From contig NZ_JACVOP010000001.1 of the NCBI RefSeq assembly GCF_018882365.1, positions 786,449 through 850,448 on the forward strand: a stretch of DNA of 64,000 bases, read 5' to 3'. The first letter of the stretch is position 1. The number at the start of each line of letters is the position of its first letter. Of this stretch, positions 50,102-59,370 are shown in pieces. The notes beneath the pieces are model-generated. The model worked only from the letters and a program-made list of their open reading frames with translations. It ran no database searches and had not been told where the DNA came from. The translations under genes were made by a program, and so were the position numbers. The DNA comes from Polynucleobacter sp. 71A-WALBACH. GTDB lineage: Bacteria > Pseudomonadota > Gammaproteobacteria > Burkholderiales > Burkholderiaceae.

Positions 50102-52381
50102 ATGAGTATGCAAATAGTATTAAGTAATCTTCAACAGAATTTGCGCAAGCGGTTAGCGCAGCTGGTCATCGTGTGCGTCGCCGGTGAAAGCATGCTCATG
50201 CCTTTGGCATACGCTCAGTCAGCGCCGCCGCAATCCAATATCGCAGTACCCGATGAAGGTAGTGTGACTTTGTCATTTTCAAACGCCGATATTGAATCCG
50301 TAGCCAATGTATTAGCAAAGGCAACTGGTCAAACCATCTTAGTTGACCCTAAAGTCAAAGGCACAATTAACCTCATCAGTAATAGACCACTTACCAAGTC
50401 AAAAGCATTGGATGCATTTTCTACAGCCTTGCGTACTTCTGGATTTGCGCTGGTGGATGTGAATGGGGTTTACCGTGTGGTTGCGGAAGCGGATGCCAAG
50501 CTTATTAGTAATTCAGTCACTACGGGTAAAGGCAAACAGGACGGCGATCAAATTATTACGCGCGTTTTCAAGCTGAACTTTGAATCTGCCAATAATCTCT
50601 TGCCAGTCTTGCGCCCTTTAGTGTCACCCAACAATACGATTAATGCCTACCCTGGCAACAACACGATTGTGATTACCGATTACGCCAGCAACATTCAGCG
50701 GATCTCGAAGTTAATTGAATCCATTGATGCACCTACCTCGAGTGATGTGCAGAGTATTAAATTGCAATTTGCCATTGCTACTGACATGGCAACTATTTTG
50801 AGCAAGGTCTTAGACACAGCCACTACTGGCGGTGCCGATCCTTCCCTGAAAACCATGATTCTGGCGGAGCCCAGAAGTAACTCTATCTTGGTACGTGGTG
50901 CAAGTGCAGAGCGTATTCGTCAAATTCGGATGTTGGTTGCGCGCTTGGATGTGCCTACTGCCAACAACGGCAATATTTGGGTAGTCCCACTCAAGAATGC
51001 GGAAGCTACGAAGTTAGCAGTCACCTTACGTGCGATTGTGGCGGCCGATGCAACCCTTTCTGCGCAAGTCGGTGGCACACCTGGGCAGCCGGGATCGGTT
51101 AATCCTGCGGCCAATTTAAATCAGCCTCAAGCCAATCAACAAACCAGCGCGCCAGGTGCTACTGGATCTAGTGCAGCCACTTCCGCATTAACCAGTTCAA
51201 GTAATCCCACCACGGGCGGCATTATTCAGGCGGAGCCCGCTACAAACTCCATCATCATTACTGCAAGCGAGCCTTTGTATCGCAACTTGCGTCATGTGAT
51301 TGAGCAGTTGGATCGCCGCCGTACTCAGGTCTATATTGAATCGCTCATCGCTGAGGTGAGCTCTACCAATGCGGAAGAGCTAGGTATTCAGTGGCAAGGT
51401 CTCGTCGGATCAGGCAATCAAAACGTCGGCTTTGGTGGTACGAACTTCACTAACGCTGCAGGCCAGATCGGATCGAACATTGTTGGGCTTGGCTCAAACG
51501 TGAATAATATTCTCAATCCGGGTAATCCATCTGGTGTGCCAATTCCACCGGCACCGGGTTTGAATTTGGGGATGTTGACCAAATTTAATGGCACTTATGG
51601 AATGTCCGCTTTGTTAACGGCCTTGGCAACTACGCAAGGTACGAATATTTTGTCGACGCCAAACCTGATCACATTGGATAACGAAGAGGCCCGTATCGTC
51701 GTGGGCCAGAACGTACCAATCATTACGGGTTCTTACGCTCAAACAGGCTCCACTAGTACAGTGACACCATTTCAGACTTATACCCGCCAAGACGTGGGTT
51801 TAACTTTGCGTGTGCGCCCACAAGTGTCGGATAACGGCGTGGTGAAGATGCAGATTTATCAAGAGGTCTCCTCCATCTATAACCAGAGTTTTGCCTCCGG
51901 CATTATTTTGAACAAACGCAATATCGAATCCAATGTATTAGTGGATGATGGTCAGATTATTGTGTTGGGCGGTTTGATTGAAGATAAATACAACGATGGC
52001 TCTAGCGGCATTCCATTCTTAAAAGATATTCCATGGATTGGGGCGCTCTTTCGTTCTGATTCGAAGACCCGTACTAAAACCAATTTGTTGGTATTTATTC
52101 GCCCTTACATCTTGCGCGATAAAGATCAGACTGCGGATATCACTACCAATCGCTTGAACTTAGTGCAGCAAACTGAAAATCAATTTAAGCAGGCGCCAAT
52201 GCTCTTGCCAAAAGAGGATTTGACAAAGATGTCAGATCTAGAGCCTCCACTCATTCCGCCAGGTAAGCCTGTAGCACCGGTACCGAGTAATCTGCCTTCA
52301 TCCGGCTTAACCAAGCCAATACCAGTGCGACCTTCGACTGCGCCAGCTTCATCCGCGCCGTTGCCGATTACGATTCAATAA
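50102..52381 (+). CDS. gspD: Type II secretion outer-membrane secretin GspD
   Basis: The 759-aa protein has a signal peptide ending near AYAQS (about residue 39), N0-N3 domains (VTLSFSNADIESVANVLAKATG, FKLNFESANNLLPVLRPLV, EPRSNSILVRGASAERIRQI) and the secretin domain with VGQNVPIITGSY, RQDVGLTLRVRPQV and VDDGQIIVLGGLIED. A Gln/Ala/Ser-rich linker lies around residues 335-375. The C-terminus is Pro/Ser-rich, where a pilotin-binding S-domain can lie. It forms the outer-membrane channel. Confidence 0.95.
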   Translation: MSMQIVLSNLQQNLRKRLAQLVIVCVAGESMLMPLAYAQSAPPQSNIAVPDEGSVTLSFSNADIESVANVLAKATGQTILVDPKVKGTINLISNRPLTKSKALDAFSTALRTSGFALVDVNGVYRVVAEADAKLISNSVTTGKGKQDGDQIITRVFKLNFESANNLLPVLRPLVSPNNTINAYPGNNTIVITDYASNIQRISKLIESIDAPTSSDVQSIKLQFAIATDMATILSKVLDTATTGGADPSLKTMILAEPRSNSILVRGASAERIRQIRMLVARLDVPTANNGNIWVVPLKNAEATKLAVTLRAIVAADATLSAQVGGTPGQPGSVNPAANLNQPQANQQTSAPGATGSSAATSALTSSSNPTTGGIIQAEPATNSIIITASEPLYRNLRHVIEQLDRRRTQVYIESLIAEVSSTNAEELGIQWQGLVGSGNQNVGFGGTNFTNAAGQIGSNIVGLGSNVNNILNPGNPSGVPIPPAPGLNLGMLTKFNGTYGMSALLTALATTQGTNILSTPNLITLDNEEARIVVGQNVPIITGSYAQTGSTSTVTPFQTYTRQDVGLTLRVRPQVSDNGVVKMQIYQEVSSIYNQSFASGIILNKRNIESNVLVDDGQIIVLGGLIEDKYNDGSSGIPFLKDIPWIGALFRSDSKTRTKTNLLVFIRPYILRDKDQTADITTNRLNLVQQTENQFKQAPMLLPKEDLTKMSDLEPPLIPPGKPVAPVPSNLPSSGLTKPIPVRPSTAPASSAPLPITIQ

Positions 52382-53796
52382 TGTCGCGACTCCCTCGTAT
52401 CCCCTTTGGCTACGCAAAGGCGAATGAGATCCTCTTGAAAAAGAGTGAGGATCCAGAGGGAGTGCCAACCTTAATTCATAGTGCGAAGACTGACTTATCA
52501 GTGCTGCAAGAGATCTGTCGTTTAGTGGGACCCATTCATCGGCTTGAGCAAGCAAGTGAGCAGGTATTGGAAGCGCTCAATGCGGCGTACTCTGAAGGTG
52601 ACTTAAATGCCTCCCAAGTAGTAGATGAAGTAGAGGAAGCGGTCGATCTCTCACGCCTCCTGCAGGAGATGCCCGTCTCTGAAGATTTGCTGGAGATGAA
52701 TGACGATGCTCCGGTCATCCGCATGATTAACAGTCTATTGAAGCAGGCTAGCCGCGATGGGGCGTCGGATATTCATTTGGAAGCATTCGAGCGTAAATCG
52801 CTGGTGCGCTTTCGGGTAGATGGCAATTTGCGCGACATCGTGGATATGCGTCGTGACCTGCATGCCGCTCTGGTTTCTCGTATCAAGATCATGGCATCGT
52901 TGGATATCGCTGAAAAGCGTATGCCTCAAGATGGCCGTATTTCATTGCGAGTAGGTGGGCGCGCGATCGACGTTCGCGTTTCTACTTTGCCAACATCACA
53001 TGGTGAGCGCGTGGTATTGCGTTTACTGGAAAAGAACTACGATCGCCTAGATTTGCGAGCCTTAGGTATGGCCGAGGACACCTTTACGCAGTTTGATCAG
53101 TTGATTCATCGCCCGCACGGCATTGTTTTAGTAACTGGCCCTACAGGTAGCGGTAAAACCACGACCTTGTATGGCGCTTTATTACGCTTGCGTAATAAGA
53201 TCAACAACATCATGACGGTAGAAGACCCTATCGAGTACAACCTCGATGGCATTGGCCAAACCCAGGTGAACTCCCGCATTGATATGAACTTTGCGCGGGC
53301 ATTGCGCGCGATCTTGCGTCAAGATCCCGATATTGTGATGATTGGTGAGATCCGCGATTTAGAAACAGCACAGATTGCTGTGCAAGCCTCATTGACTGGG
53401 CATTTGGTTTTAGCCACCTTGCATACAAACGATGCCCCATCCGCCGTCACGCGGTTGATTGATATGGGGATTGAACCTTTCTTGCTCTCTTCCACCTTAT
53501 TGGGTGTATTGGGTCAGCGCCTGATTCGTCTGTCTTGTACAGCATGTGGCGGCAAGGGATGCGCTGTTTGTGGCGACTCTGGATACAGTGGTCGCGCAGG
53601 CATTTATGAGCTGATGTCGACCAATGAAAAGATTCGTGAACTCATTCATCAGCAGGCATCCGAAAGCGAGATCCGTAAGCAGGCCCTAGTGGGTGGAATG
53701 CGCACTTTGGCTGATGATGGCAAACGATGGGTTGCCGATGGTAAATCCACCCCAGAAGAAATTCTGCGAGTGACTGGTTCAGTAGAAATAGATTAA
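52381..53796 (+). CDS. gspE: Type II secretion ATPase GspE
   Basis: The 471-aa protein has Walker A GPTGSGKTTTLYGALL (about residues 251-266), the Asp box MTVEDPIEYNLDGIGQTQ, Walker B RQDPDIVMIGEIRD and the His box ASLTGHLVLATLHTNDA. A compact zinc site (CTACGGKGCAVCG, Cx2C-x4-Cx2C) precedes SGRAGIYEL. The N-terminal domain is short compared with longer GspE forms. It powers pseudopilus assembly with GspL. Its start shares a base with the gspD stop (TAATG). Confidence 0.95.
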   Translation: MSRLPRIPFGYAKANEILLKKSEDPEGVPTLIHSAKTDLSVLQEICRLVGPIHRLEQASEQVLEALNAAYSEGDLNASQVVDEVEEAVDLSRLLQEMPVSEDLLEMNDDAPVIRMINSLLKQASRDGASDIHLEAFERKSLVRFRVDGNLRDIVDMRRDLHAALVSRIKIMASLDIAEKRMPQDGRISLRVGGRAIDVRVSTLPTSHGERVVLRLLEKNYDRLDLRALGMAEDTFTQFDQLIHRPHGIVLVTGPTGSGKTTTLYGALLRLRNKINNIMTVEDPIEYNLDGIGQTQVNSRIDMNFARALRAILRQDPDIVMIGEIRDLETAQIAVQASLTGHLVLATLHTNDAPSAVTRLIDMGIEPFLLSSTLLGVLGQRLIRLSCTACGGKGCAVCGDSGYSGRAGIYELMSTNEKIRELIHQQASESEIRKQALVGGMRTLADDGKRWVADGKSTPEEILRVTGSVEID

Positions 53797-53803
53797 TCGA
53801 TAT

Positions 53804-55024
53804 ATGCCGCGCTACCGATTTGAAGCCCTAACTTACGCTGGTAAGAGTGAGCGCGGAAGCGTTGATGGCGAGACTGTGCGTGCCGTTCGCCAGGCTCTGA
53901 TGGCCAAGCAGTTAGTGCCAGTTAGCATTGAGTTGGAAACCGAATGGGGCAAGCAACGGTTCTGGAGTAAATGGTTTTCAGAAAACAAGCCCCTCAGTCG
54001 CGCTGATCTCACCCTGATTACCAAACAAGTAGCGATTTTGGTGCGATCCGGCGTGCAAATAGATGAGACCTTATCTGTGCTGGCCGAAGAGAGTAGTCAG
54101 GCGCACGTGAAGGCAGTATTACAGGCAGTAGTAGCCGAGCTGCGTGCGGGCTTACCTTTATCAAAGGCTATTGCCACACAACCTTTGTCATTCGACCCTT
54201 TGTACCAAGGCGTAGTTGGTGCGGCAGAGCAGTCAGGGAAGATGGGGCAAGTGTTAACTCAATTGGCTGAGTTTTTAGAGAAACGCCAAGCGCTCAAAAA
54301 CAAGGCATTAGGCGCGCTGGCGTATCCAGCGATGTTAACTGGTGTGGCTTTCATGATTGTGTTGTTCTTGATGACCTATGTCGTACCCCAAATTGCGAGA
54401 GTGTTTCAGAGTACGAAGCAGGCCTTGCCTTTTTCAACTCGTTTTATCTTGGCACTTTCTGAGTTTCTAGTGAATTGGGGTTGGTTGCTCGTGATCGTGA
54501 TTGTTGGTACGGTTTTTTATGCTCGTCGCGCTTTAGCAAAAGAGGATTTTCGTTTGAAGGTGGACCGCGTGCTATTGAATTTGCCTTTAATAGGACCCCT
54601 GCTCTTGGGATTTGAGACGGCGCGTTTTGCCAATACGATGGCGATGCTGGTGGCAGCGAATGTCCCTATTCTGACCGCCTTGCATAGTGCGCGCGATACC
54701 CTCAATAACACGGTCTTGCGTGCTGCGATTGATTCAACAGAAGGACGCTTGCGTGAGGGCAATAGCTTGGCTAGGGCTTTAGGTAGTCAGGGCGTGTTTT
54801 CACCGATCTTGATTCACTTGATCCGCTCAGGCGAGGCTTCAGGTAAGCTAGCTGAAATGCTGAAGTATGGCGCTGAGAATGCCGAGCTGGAGTCTGAACA
54901 AAAAACCAAAATATTTACAAGCTTGTTAGAGCCTTTGCTGATTTTGATCATGGGCTTGATGGTATTGGGAATTGTGATGGCGGTAATGCAGCCAATCTTA
55001 GAAATGAATTCAGGGGTGAGGTAA
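53804..55024 (+). CDS. gspF: Type II secretion platform protein GspF
   Basis: The 406-aa protein has two repeated GspF domains and three membrane helices (about residues 168-190, 220-240, 375-395). Hallmarks are RADLTLITKQVAILVRSGVQIDETL, AYPAMLTGVAFMIVLFLMTYVVPQI, RFANTMAMLVAANVPILTAL and EPLLILIMGLMVLGIVMAVMQPI. It anchors GspE and drives pilin insertion. It ends the core gsp operon; the M23 peptidase follows after 4 bp. Confidence 0.94.
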   Translation: MPRYRFEALTYAGKSERGSVDGETVRAVRQALMAKQLVPVSIELETEWGKQRFWSKWFSENKPLSRADLTLITKQVAILVRSGVQIDETLSVLAEESSQAHVKAVLQAVVAELRAGLPLSKAIATQPLSFDPLYQGVVGAAEQSGKMGQVLTQLAEFLEKRQALKNKALGALAYPAMLTGVAFMIVLFLMTYVVPQIARVFQSTKQALPFSTRFILALSEFLVNWGWLLVIVIVGTVFYARRALAKEDFRLKVDRVLLNLPLIGPLLLGFETARFANTMAMLVAANVPILTALHSARDTLNNTVLRAAIDSTEGRLREGNSLARALGSQGVFSPILIHLIRSGEASGKLAEMLKYGAENAELESEQKTKIFTSLLEPLLILIMGLMVLGIVMAVMQPILEMNSGVR

Positions 55025-55028
55025 TCAG

Positions 55029-55934
55029 ATGCAAATACTAATCATGACTGGTCCACATAGTCGCGTTAGAGAGATCACGTTAACAGCACGCCACTTGGTG
55101 TTCGGTGGGGCTACTGTGCTGGCCTTATTGTGTGGCGCTAACTGGATGGTTAGTTCCGTAAATAATGAAACCAAAGACCTCTTGCATGCGATGGAGAAAA
55201 AAGAGCTTTTAGAGAAGCGCTTTATCGCAAACTCCGAAGATGATTACGAAACGAAGTTAATGGAATTACAGGCGCGCCTAGAAGATGCGCAGCGCAACCT
55301 CGATCAATTGGATGCCTTGCGTACTCAATTAATGCGCTCCAACGGTCAAGTCAGCGCAGTCAATCTTAGCAATGCGGACTTTGGTAATGCGCAGGGTGGC
55401 CCATTAAAGCCATCCAATGTCACTATCAATCTTGGTAATCAAGATGAGCAATACGGCGCGCGTTTAGATCGAACCGTTCAAGATTCCATCGCACTCAATG
55501 CACGTGTAAAAGATCTGCAGAAATCACTTACCCATACCTGGGATGTGGCGAACTCCATTCCGACGGCAGCGCCCTTACCTTTAATGCCGCAAGCATCTAG
55601 TGGTTTGGGTTACAGAGCTGATTCATTTACTGGCAAAGTCGCTTGGCATGAAGGTACGGACTTTCCAGCGGCTTATGGCACACCTATCCTCGCTACTGCT
55701 GACGGTACTGTAATCCGTGCGGCTTGGGATGAAGAATATGGCTATGTGGTTGATGTCCAGCACAAAAATGCCGTCATGACTCGCTACGCCCACGCCCAAG
55801 AACTCCTAGTAAAACCAGGTGACTTTGTGAGACAGGCGCAAGCCATTGCTAAGGTAGGTTCTACTGGTCGCTCAACTGGACCCCATTTGCATTACGAGGT
55901 GCTGAGAGATGGCCAGTCTCTAGCTAAGAATTAA
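55029..55934 (+). CDS. M23-family peptidase with membrane anchor and coiled coil
   Basis: The 301-aa protein has one N-terminal membrane helix (LVFGGATVLALLCGANWMV), a coiled-coil region (about residues 60-110) and a LytM-type domain: FTGKVAWHEGTDFPAAYGTP, TRYAHAQELLVKPGDFV and STGRSTGPHLHYEVLRDG. The zinc ligands H-x3-D and H-x-H are present, so it can be an active peptidoglycan hydrolase. Its close linkage to gspF suggests it may open the cell wall for the secretion machine, though general cell-division use is possible. Confidence 0.88.
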   Translation: MQILIMTGPHSRVREITLTARHLVFGGATVLALLCGANWMVSSVNNETKDLLHAMEKKELLEKRFIANSEDDYETKLMELQARLEDAQRNLDQLDALRTQLMRSNGQVSAVNLSNADFGNAQGGPLKPSNVTINLGNQDEQYGARLDRTVQDSIALNARVKDLQKSLTHTWDVANSIPTAAPLPLMPQASSGLGYRADSFTGKVAWHEGTDFPAAYGTPILATADGTVIRAAWDEEYGYVVDVQHKNAVMTRYAHAQELLVKPGDFVRQAQAIAKVGSTGRSTGPHLHYEVLRDGQSLAKN

Positions 55935-56002
55935 TTAGTACATCTGTCAGTACACCTATCAGTAAATCTTTTGCCCATTATTAAAAAACGAAATATTTTC
56001 AT

Positions 56003-56815
56003 ATGCATTTATCTATTCTTAAATTTCTGAGTGTTGCTAGCTTGCTGACTTTTTCAGCATTGAGTTTTGGTCAGCAGACTCCTATTTCAGCTCAATTTGA
56101 GTACGATCTCAAAATCACCGCCGACCCTTCTAAAAGGGCGGCATATTTGAAGCAATCGGGCGAGGCGCCTAGCCCTTATGAACAAGTGTTTAATTTGGTC
56201 AAAGGCTCGATGCAAGTTGCTACGGTCGTCGATAAGGTTGATATCAAGAAAGACCAATACCATATCAACTCCACAGGAACACTTTTGGCAGTGCTCTCAA
56301 CCGTGCTACAGGATCAAAAGTTGATTCGGGATTCAGTTGGCGGCATGGGGGCTAATGGCATGCTGACCAATACCTATCAAGAGAAGCGGGGTAATACTGA
56401 ATTACTCATCGCCAAGGTAGATACCCCAAAGAATGTGGTGAATTTCTATAAAGTTTCATCCCGTAGCGCTCCAACAGGAACTGCGCCTTACGCTGGTCGC
56501 TTATTAGATATGGTCACGGTAGGTTATCAATTTATTGGCCGTGATCTGCCCGCTAAATCAATCGTGTTACCAGTAACAGATGGCCGCTCGATCAAAAATT
56601 ACACTTTGGTACGTGGCGAAGCTTGGGAATTTCCTTTTGATGGCGCTAAAGTAAAAGCAATTCGTTATTACAAAACTACCTCAAAGGATGATTCGGCTAC
56701 CTTCGAGGTTTGGTTTTCGGAAAAAGAGCATGTGCCATTACGCTCTGTCATTGGTTTGAGTGATCAATATGGTGCAACTATTCAGGTTGACCTGAAAAAA
56801 GTTCCGAAACTGTAA
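56003..56815 (+). CDS. DUF3108-type exported protein
   Basis: The 270-aa protein has a signal peptide (ILKFLSVASLLTFSALSFGQ) and beta-rich sequence such as AQFEYDLKITADPSKRAAYL, LLAVLSTVLQDQ and ATFEVWFSEKEHVPLRSVIGL, consistent with DUF3108 proteins common in betaproteobacteria. They are periplasmic or outer-membrane associated and of unknown function. It is read in the same direction as the gsp operon but has a 68-bp gap. Confidence 0.7.
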   Translation: MHLSILKFLSVASLLTFSALSFGQQTPISAQFEYDLKITADPSKRAAYLKQSGEAPSPYEQVFNLVKGSMQVATVVDKVDIKKDQYHINSTGTLLAVLSTVLQDQKLIRDSVGGMGANGMLTNTYQEKRGNTELLIAKVDTPKNVVNFYKVSSRSAPTGTAPYAGRLLDMVTVGYQFIGRDLPAKSIVLPVTDGRSIKNYTLVRGEAWEFPFDGAKVKAIRYYKTTSKDDSATFEVWFSEKEHVPLRSVIGLSDQYGATIQVDLKKVPKL

Positions 56816-56840
56816 AGAGATAGCTTGAGGCGAAAAAATC

Positions 56841-57077
56841 ATGCAGGCTAGGACGCTTAAATTCATGATTGGCTTGGTGCTGATCTTATTTGTATTCTTG
56901 AGTATCTTGATCAGCCAGCTTTGTCAGCCACCACAAAATAATGCCGTAGTGGCCGCCGTATCTAATGCTTTTTCGGCACCCAATCCCATTCAAAAAAATG
57001 CCCCGCCAGATCCTTTATCTTGGGAGCCAGTGCTGCAGAAATTATTGATTTTTTTCTCTAAAGCTTGTCCGCGCTAA
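56841..57077 (+). CDS. Small single-pass membrane protein, 78 aa
   Basis: The N-terminal half has a strong hydrophobic helix (FMIGLVLILFVFLSILI) after a basic head, followed by a Gln/Pro/Ala-rich soluble tail. It is too short and plain to place in a family. GAGG lies about 12 nt before the ATG, which is rather far, so translation initiation is uncertain. It ends 7 bp before the convergent M23 gene. Confidence 0.45.
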   Translation: MQARTLKFMIGLVLILFVFLSILISQLCQPPQNNAVVAAVSNAFSAPNPIQKNAPPDPLSWEPVLQKLLIFFSKACPR

Positions 57078-57084
57078 CAAGTCA

Positions 57085-57825
57085 TTATTGTTGGATTTTT
57101 CCTGCGGGCACTCTCACGATCACTAGTGGCGCACCCGATTTTCTGCTGGCTGTTGAGGTGTAGACCACTTCAGGTTTGTGATTCACGGACGCTGATGTTT
57201 TGATCTGATTGGGTGCTTTCAGGCGAATCTCTTTGAAAATGAAGGTATAGCGCTGCAGATCAGAGCCGGATTGTTTACCTTCAATTAAGAAAAGTAATTT
57301 TGGGTCTATAGAAATCCCGCTTTTACTCACCTCAAAATGTAAATGCGGGCCGGTAGATTTACCAGTGCTGCCGACAGTAGCAATTTGCTGTGATTGCTGA
57401 ACGACATCACCCGCCTTCACCAGTAATTGGGCTGCATGCCCATAGCGTGTGACGACACCCTCGCCATGATCAATTTCGACCAGATTGCCATAGCCAGGAG
57501 CGTATGCGGAAAAAAGGATCGTACCCTTACCAGCAGCAAGAATTGGACTCCCTAATTGAGCGGGGATATCCAGACCATCATGATTTTCATGAAGGCCGGT
57601 AAAGGGGCCGATGCGATTTCCGTAATCACTGGAAATACTCGTACTTTTGATTTCTCGAACTGAACCTAAGATCGCAGGCTTAGAAGGTAGAGTCTCTAAC
57701 ATCGCCATAGCAATGGAGGGGTGCGCAGGATTCTGGGGCTCTGCCATCAACTTCTGACTCATCAGGCAGAGAGTCACCAAGATGCAGAATGGGATTTCTT
57801 TGGGTAGCGCTAAATACCTAGACAT
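57085..57825 (-). CDS. Secreted M23-family peptidase
   Basis: The 246-aa protein has a signal peptide (PFCILVTLCLMSQKLMAEP) and a LytM domain: GPFTGLHENHDGLDIPAQLG, VVTRYGHAAQLLVKAGDVV and STGKSTGPHLHFEVSKSG. The H-x3-D and H-x-H zinc ligands are present, so it is probably an active peptidoglycan endopeptidase. A short basic C-terminal part follows. It is the second M23 enzyme here and is only distantly like the membrane-anchored one at 55029. Confidence 0.88.
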   Translation of the reverse strand: MSRYLALPKEIPFCILVTLCLMSQKLMAEPQNPAHPSIAMAMLETLPSKPAILGSVREIKSTSISSDYGNRIGPFTGLHENHDGLDIPAQLGSPILAAGKGTILFSAYAPGYGNLVEIDHGEGVVTRYGHAAQLLVKAGDVVQQSQQIATVGSTGKSTGPHLHFEVSKSGISIDPKLLFLIEGKQSGSDLQRYTFIFKEIRLKAPNQIKTSASVNHKPEVVYTSTASRKSGAPLVIVRVPAGKIQQ

Positions 57826-57834
57826 GCTTACTCA

Positions 57835-58863
57835 TTACGGTACTAAGCTTAAAAACAGGAACTCAAAGAAGATAATCAAATGCACCACACCTTGTAGCTG
57901 GGTAGTTCTGCCAATCGCTAATGTGAGCCCGCCAATAAAGAAGGAAAGATACATGAGCGTCATATTGAGCGAGCTGATACCAAGACTAATCGGTAGATTA
58001 AAGAAGATCGCAAACGCAGCTACGGTAGGGATGGTTAGGCCAATACTGGCTAATGCTGACCCCAAGGCCAAGTTCAAACTGCTTTGTAGTCGATTGGCTT
58101 TAGCAGCCCTCACTGCCGCATAACCTTCAGGCAATAGAACGAGCATTGCAATCGCGATACCCACAACTGTCTTGGGTGCGCCCGCCGCTTTGACGCCAGC
58201 CTCAATAGCGGGGTTGAGTGCTTCGGCTAAGCCGACCACAACTGCAAGCGAGAGTAGGAGTAAAAAAACGCTGACAACGGTCTTGAGATTACTAGGGCGA
58301 TCCGCATGTACTTCGATATCGGTTTTCTGATCTTCTGCTTTTGGTAAATAGTAGTCGCGGTGACTGACTGTTTGAAAAAAGATAAAAGCACCATACAAGG
58401 CAAAAGAAGCAATTCCGGCAAAAGCCAGCTGACTCTTTGTGAAGTCGGGGCCGGGAGTGCTGATGGTGACCATTGGCATGACGAGAATGAAAGTAGCTAA
58501 AGCAGTTAGCACTGCTAGGGCGGAGTTAGTACCTTCATTGCGGAAGGCCATTTCATGGTGCTTAAAGCCCCCCATAAAAATACACAAACCAATAACACCG
58601 TTAATCACAATCATGACAGTAGCAAAAACGGCATCACGCGCTATAAATTCAGAGCCTTCATGGCCGGCGAACATCATAGCAATGATCAGTGATACTTCAA
58701 TAATGGTCACGCTGATCGCCAGCACTAAAGTTCCATAGGGCTCACCCGTTTTATGTGCGATCACTTCAGCATGGTGAACGGCAGATAAGACTGCGCCTAT
58801 GAGTGTGACGCCCATTAAAGCGATAAACCAAGTTTGACTAAGGAGGGGCGCCAAGGAATGCAT
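57835..58863 (-). CDS. Cation/proton antiporter of the CaCA family (ChaA-like)
   Basis: The 342-aa protein has about ten membrane helices in two inverted halves. The family motifs are the alpha-1 repeat region with ISVTIIEVSLIIAMMF (the ion-binding Glu) and the alpha-2 region with LLPEGYAAVRAAKANRLQSS followed by GSALASIGLTIPTVA. It is likely to exchange Ca2+, or Na+/K+, for protons. An acidic/polar central loop (AEDQKTDIEVHADRP) separates the halves. It sits 9 bp upstream of the M23 gene on the same strand. Confidence 0.85.
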   Translation of the reverse strand: MHSLAPLLSQTWFIALMGVTLIGAVLSAVHHAEVIAHKTGEPYGTLVLAISVTIIEVSLIIAMMFAGHEGSEFIARDAVFATVMIVINGVIGLCIFMGGFKHHEMAFRNEGTNSALAVLTALATFILVMPMVTISTPGPDFTKSQLAFAGIASFALYGAFIFFQTVSHRDYYLPKAEDQKTDIEVHADRPSNLKTVVSVFLLLLSLAVVVGLAEALNPAIEAGVKAAGAPKTVVGIAIAMLVLLPEGYAAVRAAKANRLQSSLNLALGSALASIGLTIPTVAAFAIFFNLPISLGISSLNMTLMYLSFFIGGLTLAIGRTTQLQGVVHLIIFFEFLFLSLVP

Positions 58864-59001
58864 GAATATGACCTTTACGGTGAAAATCGCAATTGCTCGT
58901 TAATATAGAGAAATTCTATACAACTTAGATGAATCAACCCATTTTAAGGTGATTTATTGAGCGTATTGCCTCCCACTTGCTGAACCCCTATAAAGATCGA
59001 T

Positions 59002-59370
59002 ATGAAAGCAATTATTTTGTTTGGACATGGTGCCCGTGATGTTCGTTGGCGTGAGCCCTTTGATCGACTGGCATCGATGTGGAAGACGCAGCACCCCAAT
59101 ACTGCGGTTGAGCTGGCATTTTTAGAGCTAATGCAGCCTTCTCTAGAGCAAGCAGTCGCTTCTTTAAGTGCTGTTGGTGCAACCGAGGTAGTTGTGGTGC
59201 CAGTCTTTTTTGGCCAAGGAGGCCATTTACGCAATGACTTTCCGGTCCTACTGGAAGCTTGCCAAAAGCAGTTTCCTGCTATCAGCTTAAGCGCTCAGCC
59301 TGCTGTCGGTGAGGATCTCGCTGTCTTGCAGGCTATCGTTGATTTTGGCGCTCGAGCACTTCTCCCTTAA
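59002..59370 (+). CDS. CbiX/SirB-type sirohydrochlorin chelatase, short form
   Basis: The 122-aa single-domain protein has the metal-binding His in ILFGHGARDVRW, and a second in VVVPVFFGQGGHLRNDFPVLL. It is the half-size (CbiX-S) form, which would act as a dimer. It probably inserts iron into sirohydrochlorin to make the siroheme of the sulfite reductase encoded nearby. Its 3' end overlaps the convergent SUMT gene by 84 bp. Confidence 0.87.
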   Translation: MKAIILFGHGARDVRWREPFDRLASMWKTQHPNTAVELAFLELMQPSLEQAVASLSAVGATEVVVVPVFFGQGGHLRNDFPVLLEACQKQFPAISLSAQPAVGEDLAVLQAIVDFGARALLP

